Origin: Pseudomonadota bacterium
GTDB taxonomy: Bacteria > Pseudomonadota > Gammaproteobacteria > Pseudomonadales > Halieaceae
Direction: 5' to 3'
Assembly (NCBI GenBank): GCA_030591305.1
Contig: JAUVBI010000186.1
Span: forward strand, 1-6,359
DNA length: 6,359 nucleotides
Shown here: positions 1 to 5,483 of the stretch, one piece after another
Layout: every line of letters begins with the position of its first letter
Position numbering within the stretch: position 1 is the first letter of the stretch
Translations under genes and position numbers: made by a program
Notes under the pieces: generated by a model
Databases searched by the model: none
Told to the model about the DNA's origin: nothing
Seen by the model: the letters and a program-made list of their open reading frames with translations, nothing else

Positions 1-1065
1 GGCCCAATGAAAGGTGGCCTGCGCTTTCACCCCAGTATGGATGAGGATCATGCCGCAGCTTTAGCCAGCCTGATGACCTGGAAGACAGCGGTTGTCGATG
101 TCCCCTTTGGTGGGGCAAAGGGTGGTATTAATTGCGACCCTGCAAAAATGAGTGATCGGGAACTGAATGAGGTAACGCGTAAGTTTGTGGAGCAGACCAA
201 GGAGATCATCGGGCCAACAACGGATATACCGGCCCCCGATGTCAATACCAATGCTAGGGTAATGGGCTGGATTATGGATGAATATTCAAAATATGCGGGG
301 TTCTCACCGGGTGTGGTTACCGGCAAGCCCCTGCACCTGTTTGGGTCGGAAGGGCGGGATGAGGCAACAGGGCGGGGCGTGATGGTCGCGCTGGATGAGG
401 CTCTGAAAGAACGCGGAAAATCATGGCAGGACACTTGTGTCGCTGTACAGGGCTTCGGTAATGTTGGTGCCAATGCGGCACGCCTTATTGCCGAGCAGGG
501 AGCGAAAGTCGTAGCTATTGGCGATCACATGGGTGGTGTAAGCAATAATGACGGGCTTGATATTGCTGCGCTTAACGACTGGGTGAAGCAGCACCATACC
601 GTTAAAGGTTTTACCGGAGGAGAGCCTTTCGACAGCCCGGAAGTGATCACCTGGGATGTGGATGTGTTGATTCCGGCGGCGCTGGAGAACGCGATTAACC
701 AGGATAATGTCAACGAGGTGAAGGCAGATATCATTGTCGAAGGCGCGAATGCACCGACTTCACCGGCGGCCCACGAAATACTGGTAAAGAGGGGAGTGCT
801 TGTTGTTCCTGATATTCTCGCCAATGCAGGTGGTGTTACAGTGAGTTATTTTGAGTGGGTTCAAAACGTGCAGCAGTTCCGCTGGCAGAAGGATCGCATC
901 AACCAGGAGCTCACTGATATTATGCGCAAGGGTTATGCGGCAGTGAAGGAGGTTGGCATCCAGTATTCTATTGACATGCGAACTGCGGCTTTTGTTCTGG
1001 CAATCCGCCGCGTGAGTGAAGCCGCCATGGCGAGAATGTATGTAGAAGAGGACATACAGTTATAA
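1..1065 (+). CDS. Glutamate dehydrogenase, Glu/Leu/Phe/Val family (5' truncated by window edge)
   Basis: This enzyme oxidatively deaminates L-glutamate to 2-oxoglutarate and ammonia (or the reverse) with NAD(P), in the cytoplasm. The reading frame is open from base 1, so the ATG at base 7 is internal. 354 residues are visible; the family is usually about 410-450, so some 60-80 N-terminal residues lie outside. Counting the first codon as residue 1, the substrate-site lysines are K4 (in PMKGGLRFHP), K28 (in MTWK) and K40 (in PFGGAKGG). The catalytic aspartate is D80 (in PAPD), and S282 (in VTVSYFE) matches the substrate-binding serine. Their spacing matches Clostridium symbiosum K89/K113/K125. 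The Rossmann motif GFGNVG is at 151-156. D175, near the end of the second strand, favours NAD over NADP, which is an inference. Glutamate is the likely substrate, but a leucine or other amino-acid dehydrogenase of the same fold is not fully excluded. No clear terminator follows, and a separate small gene starts 69 bp downstream. Confidence 0.93.
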   Translation, partial: GPMKGGLRFHPSMDEDHAAALASLMTWKTAVVDVPFGGAKGGINCDPAKMSDRELNEVTRKFVEQTKEIIGPTTDIPAPDVNTNARVMGWIMDEYSKYAGFSPGVVTGKPLHLFGSEGRDEATGRGVMVALDEALKERGKSWQDTCVAVQGFGNVGANAARLIAEQGAKVVAIGDHMGGVSNNDGLDIAALNDWVKQHHTVKGFTGGEPFDSPEVITWDVDVLIPAALENAINQDNVNEVKADIIVEGANAPTSPAAHEILVKRGVLVVPDILANAGGVTVSYFEWVQNVQQFRWQKDRINQELTDIMRKGYAAVKEVGIQYSIDMRTAAFVLAIRRVSEAAMARMYVEEDIQL

Positions 1066-1134
1066 CGTCATGAGAGCTCAAAATAGTGCAACTGATCATT
1101 CTTAAAGATAGCATGCGTCACATAGGAGTGGGGT

Positions 1135-1350
1135 ATGAGTAAGGCATTAGTCAGTCTTATTTTGGTTGTTATGTCTGCCCTGTCGTTCGGTGCAGGGGCG
1201 GAAGACCAGCCCCGTGCACTGAATACAGCTGTAAATCTACGCCACCACGCTGAGAATATATATTCTGGCGATGAGCCATTATCTTCAGACTTGACTAGAC
1301 CAGGTGGTCGCGGCGGTAATCTCCGGGGCTTTGATTATACCAGCGCTTAA
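1135..1350 (+). CDS. Small predicted secreted/periplasmic protein, 71 aa, unknown function
   Basis: I do not recognise this family. The start is supported by AGGAG at 1124-1128, six bases before the ATG. The N-terminus looks like a Sec signal peptide: MSK, a hydrophobic core over residues 4-18, then small residues and a likely cleavage after A22 (AGA|ED). That leaves a mature peptide of about 49 residues, polar, with no cysteine. The tail from residue 54 on is rich in Gly and Arg (PGGRGGNLRG). Codons 54-71 lie antisense to the last 56 bases of the convergent AraC-type regulator gene. The original C-terminus may therefore have been replaced when the regulator locus arrived, or the overlap may be natural. 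The good ribosome site and signal peptide argue that it is real. The short length and the overlap argue for caution. Confidence 0.5.
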   Translation: MSKALVSLILVVMSALSFGAGAEDQPRALNTAVNLRHHAENIYSGDEPLSSDLTRPGGRGGNLRGFDYTSA

Positions 1351-2302
1351 ATGCCACCTGAAAGCTACTGGTGGCACTAAATCCTAGCATAAAAGAAATC
1401 TGTGTTATCGAAAATGCTTCGACAAGATAGTCGTGCGCCAATTTCTTGCGAGTATCTTCCAATAGATCTTTGAAAGTCGTGCCCTCTGATTTAAGTTTGC
1501 GCAGCAGGGTTCGTCTGTCCATATGAAAGCGGTCTGCAATAGTTTGGATGTCAGCCTGATTTCTCGGCAATTGTTCTATAATTGATAACCTGACTTTTTC
1601 GCTGAAAAATTCAGGTTGCCCGCGAGATTCCAGCGAGTCATCAGCGTACTTTTTCAAGATTGAGTGGTAGTAGGGGTCGTGACTTTTCAGCGGGACAAGC
1701 AAGGCCTCTTTTTTCCAACGTACACGGTACTCACTTTGGTCAAACCGTATTTTTGTGTTGAATATGGCAAGGTATTCGTCGGCATATTCAGGTGCGCTAT
1801 GGGCCATACTAATTTCCTCGATGACACATTCGCTGCCTATAGCCTGTTGAAAGTGCTCTACCATTAGAGAGAAATACAACTCTGGTAGCCACCGATTCTC
1901 ATGGGCAGGACTGAGGTTAGTATACAAAAGTGTTACGGAATCACCGTGGTCACGTAGCTCAAACTTGTCGGCATCGCAAACCAGAGAACCATACCGGATC
2001 CACTGTTTCAAGCCATCCAGCAGAGTGGCGCTGCTAATAATAATACTGGGTACAAAATGATACTGCCCTTGATTATAGTATCTCGGCAGGTGTAGCCCCA
2101 GGGCGGGATCTTCGGTCGCGCTAATAGCCAGCTCCCACAACAGCAAATGTTGATCCAGGGGAATACGTTTGTCAGGGGACTGTAAATCAGTGAAATCTAT
2201 ACCCGTTTTCTCTGATATTTCGGCATCCGAAGCTCCCCGCTCCTGCAGTAGGCTCCATAGAATTTTGGTGGATATGGCCGATGTTGTATATTTTCTAGGC
2301 AT
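1295..2302 (-). CDS. AraC-family transcriptional regulator, OruR/VirS-like
   Basis: This 335-residue cytoplasmic DNA-binding protein probably controls the divergent oxygenase operon. The N-terminal two thirds (about residues 20-210) resemble the arabinose-binding-like domain of OruR/VirS-type regulators, opening with STKILWSLLQERGAS. The C-terminus is a double helix-turn-helix AraC domain. Its first HTH lies near residues 251-272 (DIQTIADRFHMDRRTLLRKL). The second covers about 298-321, with the hallmark LGFSATSSFQVAFKRW followed by QSPGDYRR at 324-331. The length is normal for the class and no domain is broken. A GAGAAAG stretch lies just upstream of the ATG on the minus strand. The gene starts 163 bp from the divergent reductase gene, an arrangement typical of a local activator. 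In Mycobacterium, VirS sits similarly beside the mymA oxidation operon, which is an analogy only. The inducer is unknown, and the class often senses small metabolites or lipids. The 3' end overlaps the small secreted-protein gene tail to tail. Confidence 0.92.
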   Translation of the reverse strand: MPRKYTTSAISTKILWSLLQERGASDAEISEKTGIDFTDLQSPDKRIPLDQHLLLWELAISATEDPALGLHLPRYYNQGQYHFVPSIIISSATLLDGLKQWIRYGSLVCDADKFELRDHGDSVTLLYTNLSPAHENRWLPELYFSLMVEHFQQAIGSECVIEEISMAHSAPEYADEYLAIFNTKIRFDQSEYRVRWKKEALLVPLKSHDPYYHSILKKYADDSLESRGQPEFFSEKVRLSIIEQLPRNQADIQTIADRFHMDRRTLLRKLKSEGTTFKDLLEDTRKKLAHDYLVEAFSITQISFMLGFSATSSFQVAFKRWYNQSPGDYRRDHLV

Positions 2303-2465
2303 TCTTTCTCAGGTGTAGCTGTCCCAAACTCTAATTAATCTGTCTCGTACAAGCATATCTATATGCAGGGTAAAGCAACAAACTGCCCAGCGCGAATCGA
2401 GCTTTCGCAGGCAGTGGTCTGACTGCCACTATAACAAAATAATATGCGTTACATGGTGACTTTAT
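2303..2465. promoter_or_regulatory. Divergent promoter/operator region between regulator and oxygenase operon
   Basis: This 163-bp gap separates the two divergent start codons and must hold both promoters. It is rich in short dyads: GCATAT-ct-ATATGC at 2353-2366, GCGAA-7-TTCGC at 2392-2408, and GGCAGT-6-ACTGCC at 2410-2427. A further ACTGCC copy is at 2382-2387 and a further ATATGC at 2442-2447. Possible -10 elements for the rightward operon are TATAAC at 2430-2435 or TAATAT at 2440-2445. Neither has a good -35 at the usual distance, which would fit activator dependence. No convincing leftward promoter could be picked. GGTGA at 2455-2459 is the probable ribosome site of the reductase gene. 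The regulatory role follows from position and regulator class; specific binding is inference. Confidence 0.6.
2410..2427. promoter_or_regulatory. Candidate operator: inverted repeat GGCAGT-N6-ACTGCC
   Basis: Perfect 6-bp arms (2410-2415 and 2422-2427) are separated by six bases. A third copy of the half-site, ACTGCC, lies at 2382-2387, exactly 40 bp before the right arm. The dyad ends two bases before the TATAAC box at 2430-2435, a position suited to a class II activator. AraC proteins more often bind direct repeats, so the 40-bp-spaced pair could equally be the real site. This is a candidate by position only. Confidence 0.35.
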
Positions 2466-3530
2466 ATGTCCAGCAAGACACAACACACGGTAACTGTTGA
2501 AGGCAGTGATATACAATTTTCTGTCAAAAAAGGCGAAACTGTCCTGAAGGCAGCCGCCAGGCATAAAATTGCCTTCCCCTCCCTGTGCAATGTGGGCGAA
2601 TGCGGGTCCTGCCGCTGTACTTTGCGAAAAGGCCAGGTCAAATTGAAACGCGATGTGTCTCATCACATCAGTGATGAGCAATTGGCGAAGGGTGACATAC
2701 TTGCCTGTCAGAGTATTTTGCAATCGTCTATTGAGCTCCATGTGCCGACCTTATCACCGGCTGACAGCAACGATCCTGAAGAAGCCCGAAAAATAGCAGC
2801 CCACATCACCTCTGTTGTTTCACTGAACAGTGATATTGTCGAGCTGACGCTGACACTCGATCAGCCGCTGACCTACCACGCTGGTCAATTTTCGCTGCTT
2901 TTTGTTCCCTCACACCCCATCCTGAGTGAACAACCCAGGAGTTACTCACTCGCAAAGGGTGGCTCAACACAGGGCGTCGACACAGTGCAGTTTCATATCA
3001 GGAAGGTGCCAGGCGGCACTTTTACCGAGTGGTTGTTTGGCCAGGACAGAACCGGTGAGCAGATAATACTGGAAGGCCCATTTGGTTCCTTTGCCTGGTC
3101 AGAACCCGAGACCAAGGTGCTGTTTATTGCCGGTGGCAGCGGCTACGCACCGGTCCAGGCTCTACTTGAGGCATGTAGTGACAAAGCCCCTGTTGATGCC
3201 ACTGTGGTGTATGGCGCGCGAACGCAAGCCGACATCTATTGCGGGGGGCATGTGCATACAATACAAGATAACTGGAAAGGCAGTTTGCGTTTCGTCCCTA
3301 TCCTGTCTCAGGAACCTGAGGATAGCGACTGGGCCGGATTGCGAGGGTTTGTTCATGACCATCTGCATAGCGTCGTGGAAGACCTGCCAGGGCACTCTGC
3401 CTATATGTGTGGCCCCCCGCCAATGATCGACGCCTGCCTGGGTGTGCTGGGCGACCACATCGAGCCGAAGAATATCCATTACGACAAGTTTCTGGACCGC
3501 AGTCATATAGCTGCAGAAGAGGTGGGTTGA
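2466..3530 (+). CDS. NAD(P)H:[2Fe-2S]/FAD oxidoreductase, oxygenase electron-transfer component
   Basis: The protein moves electrons from NAD(P)H through FAD and a [2Fe-2S] centre to an acceptor enzyme, probably the membrane hydroxylase encoded next. It has 354 residues and three domains in the order seen in MmoC, XylA and phenol hydroxylase reductases. First is an N-terminal plant-type ferredoxin (about 5-95) with ligands C41, C46, C49 and C81 (C-x4-C-x2-C-x31-C). Next is an FAD domain (about 105-208) with RSYS at 158-161 and PGGTFTEWL at 182-190. Last is an NAD domain with GGSGYAP at 223-229 and CGPPPM at 315-320, close to the usual C-terminal CGPPxM. There are no membrane segments, so it should be cytoplasmic and soluble. 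The ATG is preceded by GGTGA at 2455-2459. Sixty bases separate it from the next gene, consistent with one transcript. Close relatives include CDP-6-deoxy-glucoseen reductases, but there are no sugar genes here. Confidence 0.93.
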   Translation: MSSKTQHTVTVEGSDIQFSVKKGETVLKAAARHKIAFPSLCNVGECGSCRCTLRKGQVKLKRDVSHHISDEQLAKGDILACQSILQSSIELHVPTLSPADSNDPEEARKIAAHITSVVSLNSDIVELTLTLDQPLTYHAGQFSLLFVPSHPILSEQPRSYSLAKGGSTQGVDTVQFHIRKVPGGTFTEWLFGQDRTGEQIILEGPFGSFAWSEPETKVLFIAGGSGYAPVQALLEACSDKAPVDATVVYGARTQADIYCGGHVHTIQDNWKGSLRFVPILSQEPEDSDWAGLRGFVHDHLHSVVEDLPGHSAYMCGPPPMIDACLGVLGDHIEPKNIHYDKFLDRSHIAAEEVG

Positions 3531-3546
3531 TACTCAATATGAGTAT
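3530..3546 (+). repeat. Inverted repeat in the reductase-hydroxylase gap
   Basis: Perfect 6-bp arms ATACTC (3530-3535) and GAGTAT (3541-3546) flank a five-base loop. The repeat starts in the reductase stop codon and runs into a short T run at 3546-3549. The stem is AT-rich and weak, so it is more likely a minor processing or attenuation hairpin than a full terminator, if it has a role at all. The 60-bp gap holds nothing else apart from the GGGAG ribosome site at 3577-3581. Confidence 0.3.
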
Positions 3547-3590
3547 TTTGGCGATTAAACCGAATTTGTTTCAACCGGGAGTGTAAGACG

Positions 3591-4493
3591 ATGACATTTG
3601 ATAATACAGTGGCAATGACCTTGGTCATATGCGGTTTTTTTGTAGTTTTTGTGGCGGAGTTACTCGTTGGCGAGTACAAGAAGAAGGGCCTCTGGACGAT
3701 GGCGGAGCTGGGTGTAAGCATACTCAGTTTTGTTAATTTTATGCTTGTGCGGGTGGTTCTTCTCGCGGTGATCAGTTGGTTGCTGTTCACCCTGTTCCCC
3801 CGCGGAGCAGGTTTTATGACCGACTGGCCAATTGTGCCGCTATTTATCGGATACGTACTACTTGAAGAATACGTTCACTATTGGGTGCATCGCCTCGCTC
3901 ACGAATATCCCCTGCTGTGGCGCTTTCACAAACCCCATCACGCACCCAAATTTGTCAATGTAACTATCAGCTACCGGGAAAACTGGGTGTGGTTTTTTCT
4001 TGTTCCCAATGCCTGGATGGGCTCGATTATGGTCTGGGGCGGACAAATGGAAATTGCCATGATTGCAGTTGCGGCGAAAGGCATAAGCGAGTGGTTTGTG
4101 CACACTTCAGTTCGCTGGGATGCACCACTGCAGAAAAATCCCATTACCCGTCCCGTCATGTGGGTGGTGGAGCGTATTGTTACTCTGCCGGATACGCACC
4201 ATGTGCATCATGGTGTCGGCAAATACGGCAATGCCATGGGCAATTACGGGTCATTCCTGTTCTTGTTCGATGTTCTGCACGGTACGGCTACTATTCCTCA
4301 TGCGAAGCAGGAGGGCTACGGTTTGCCTGAAGGGGTGAGAGTAGAGCCCTGGTATGAGCAGCTTTGGTGGCCCATTTTCAAAGTAAAAAAGGCCAGGGGC
4401 AGCAGCAACGCCAGTGTAGCTTCCGAACAACAGGTTCTTCAGGCAGAAACCACGATTACCACCAGTGATGGCCGTCGGGTAGTGGTGGGTTAA
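3591..4493 (+). CDS. Membrane-bound fatty acid hydroxylase/sterol desaturase family protein
   Basis: This is a 300-residue integral membrane non-haem di-iron enzyme predicted to hydroxylate or desaturate a hydrophobic substrate with O2. The conserved domain covers about residues 84-232. The histidine ligand set is complete: H100-x3-H104 (HRLAH, preceded by HYWV), H113-x2-H116-H117 (HKPHH), H171 (FVHT) and H203-x2-H206-H207 (in PDTHHVHHG). NYG at 218-220 and FDVLHGT at 226-232 match the family's closing motif. Hydrophobic segments lie near 6-26, 41-69, 79-99, 131-149 and 152-170. Residues about 262-300 form a polar Ser/Thr/Ala/Gln-rich tail that looks longer than the family needs. GGGAG at 3577-3581 lies nine bases before the ATG. 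The flanking reductase and hydrolase suggest an oxidative lipid, sterol/steroid or hydrocarbon pathway. The motif style (WRFHKPHH, FVHT, DTHHVHHG) also resembles alkylglycerol monooxygenase. The substrate is not determinable here. Confidence 0.92.
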   Translation: MTFDNTVAMTLVICGFFVVFVAELLVGEYKKKGLWTMAELGVSILSFVNFMLVRVVLLAVISWLLFTLFPRGAGFMTDWPIVPLFIGYVLLEEYVHYWVHRLAHEYPLLWRFHKPHHAPKFVNVTISYRENWVWFFLVPNAWMGSIMVWGGQMEIAMIAVAAKGISEWFVHTSVRWDAPLQKNPITRPVMWVVERIVTLPDTHHVHHGVGKYGNAMGNYGSFLFLFDVLHGTATIPHAKQEGYGLPEGVRVEPWYEQLWWPIFKVKKARGSSNASVASEQQVLQAETTITTSDGRRVVVG

Positions 4494-4523
4494 ACCGATA
4501 ACCGCCGGTGGACTGGTTAACCC
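4487..4523 (+). repeat. Inverted repeat spanning the hydroxylase stop codon
   Basis: GGGTTAA (4487-4493, including the TAA stop) is the exact reverse complement of TTAACCC (4517-4523). The 23-base interval holds a small inner dyad, ACCGCCGGT. It lies eight bases upstream of the ribosome site of the hydrolase gene. No T run follows, so it is not a standard terminator. It may be a minor intercistronic structure or chance. Confidence 0.3.
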
Positions 4524-4530
4524 GCCCCAA

Positions 4531-4535
4531 AGGAG
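4531..4535 (+). promoter_or_regulatory. Ribosome binding site fixing a TTG start
   Basis: AGGAG lies seven bases before the TTG at 4543-4545. The first in-frame ATG is about 85 codons downstream, inside the conserved hydrolase fold, so TTG is the only start that keeps both the membrane anchor and the HGG oxyanion region. Confidence 0.75.
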
Positions 4536-4542
4536 TGCTGGA

Positions 4543-5472
4543 TTGAAAGCCCTGTTAAAAATTGTAGTGTCACTGGTCATTGTGATTGTTGTTGCTTTCC
4601 TGGTTTTGGGGCAGCCCGATGAAAATATAGATATAGGAGAGCTACGGGCCGCCGAGAAGGATTTGACCCTCGTAACCCTGGCTGATGGCGTCACTCGCTA
4701 TCAATTAGAAGGCCCGAAATCTGGTCCATTAATTCTGTTGATTCACGGTGGGCGTGAGCCGGCCTGGACCTGGGATGAGGTTGTCCCGGTGCTGCACATG
4801 GCAGGTATTCGAACCTTGCGTTACGACATGTACGGGCGTGGCTTTTCCGATAGGCCACAGGATGCCAGCTACAATCAGGCATTCTACCTGAAGCAGGTTG
4901 AAGATCTTCTGGATGCTCTAAAAATTGCTGCCCCCCTGCACGTGGCCGGCTATTCTTTTGGTTCAAATATCGCCGCGAAACTGGCAATTGCCAGGCCGGA
5001 GCAAGTCAAATCACTAACCCTGCTGGCACCCCGCTATTTTGGCATATCACTGCCGGCAATCGTCAATGTGCCCCTGGTTAATAGCGTAATTATTGGCAAG
5101 GTACTCAAGCCCAAGGTGCTGGATGATGTGCGCGGATATTTTGACACGGCCTATCTCATGGAAAAGTACGTTGACCGAGTGGGAGAGCCAACCCATGTGA
5201 TTGGTAATTTTTCTTCGTTTAAAGCCTTTGCTCTGTCGGATGCACTCGTTGGAACCAGCGATATATACCAGGACTTGAGTGTTGCAGGTACACCGACCTT
5301 GATTGTGTCGGGCGGGAAGGATCTCGATATTCCAAAGGAGCACATAACGGAAATTGCCAGCCATTTACCCAATGCCAGGCAACATGTTTACGCCGAGGCT
5401 AATCACGGTCTCGTATGGCAAAATGGATCGGATATTGGCTACGAAATTGTCGAGTTCATGGCTGCTAATTAA
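4543..5472 (+). CDS. Membrane-anchored alpha/beta hydrolase (MhpC-like)
   Basis: This is a 309-residue hydrolase of the alpha/beta fold, likely acting on an ester, lactone or C-C bond. The N-terminus (about residues 5-23, IVVSLVIVIVVAFLVLG) is one hydrophobic helix after MKALLK, so the protein is probably tethered to the inner membrane with the catalytic domain outside; a cleaved signal peptide is the alternative. The oxyanion-hole motif HGG is at 68-70, and DMYGRGFSDRP at 95-105 is typical of MhpC/epoxide-hydrolase-like enzymes. The triad is intact: nucleophile S138 in GYSFG, acid D260 in GGKDLDIP, base H288 in ANHGL. A cap region lies about 165-240. The serine nucleophile argues against haloalkane dehalogenase and epoxide hydrolase, which use aspartate. 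It starts with TTG behind AGGAG, 49 bp after the hydroxylase gene, and is probably the last gene of the operon. Its stop lies 11 bp from the convergent RND gene's stop. Confidence 0.9.
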   Translation: MKALLKIVVSLVIVIVVAFLVLGQPDENIDIGELRAAEKDLTLVTLADGVTRYQLEGPKSGPLILLIHGGREPAWTWDEVVPVLHMAGIRTLRYDMYGRGFSDRPQDASYNQAFYLKQVEDLLDALKIAAPLHVAGYSFGSNIAAKLAIARPEQVKSLTLLAPRYFGISLPAIVNVPLVNSVIIGKVLKPKVLDDVRGYFDTAYLMEKYVDRVGEPTHVIGNFSSFKAFALSDALVGTSDIYQDLSVAGTPTLIVSGGKDLDIPKEHITEIASHLPNARQHVYAEANHGLVWQNGSDIGYEIVEFMAAN

Positions 5473-5483
5473 ACCGGTTTTTT

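Noticed and set aside
7..9. ATG near the left edge as the true start of the dehydrogenase
   Set aside because: It falls inside the conserved substrate-binding motif (GPMKGGLRFHP), and the frame is open to base 1; the gene begins outside the window.
1352..1376. TGCCACC-N11-GGTGGCA hairpin just after the small gene's stop, as a terminator
   Set aside because: There is no T run on the plus strand, and on the minus strand it lies within the well-conserved HTH coding sequence of the regulator (SATSSFQVA), which explains the bases.
2331..2741. Minus-strand open reading frame across the divergent promoter and the ferredoxin domain
   Set aside because: It is antisense to the conserved ferredoxin cysteine motif, its product has no recognisable domain, and it would fill the only promoter region for two genes.
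3881..4330. Alternative-frame open reading frame of 149 codons inside the hydroxylase gene
   Set aside because: The overlapping frame encodes the full conserved histidine motifs; the alternative product is Cys/Ser-rich with no recognisable domain and no own ribosome site of note.
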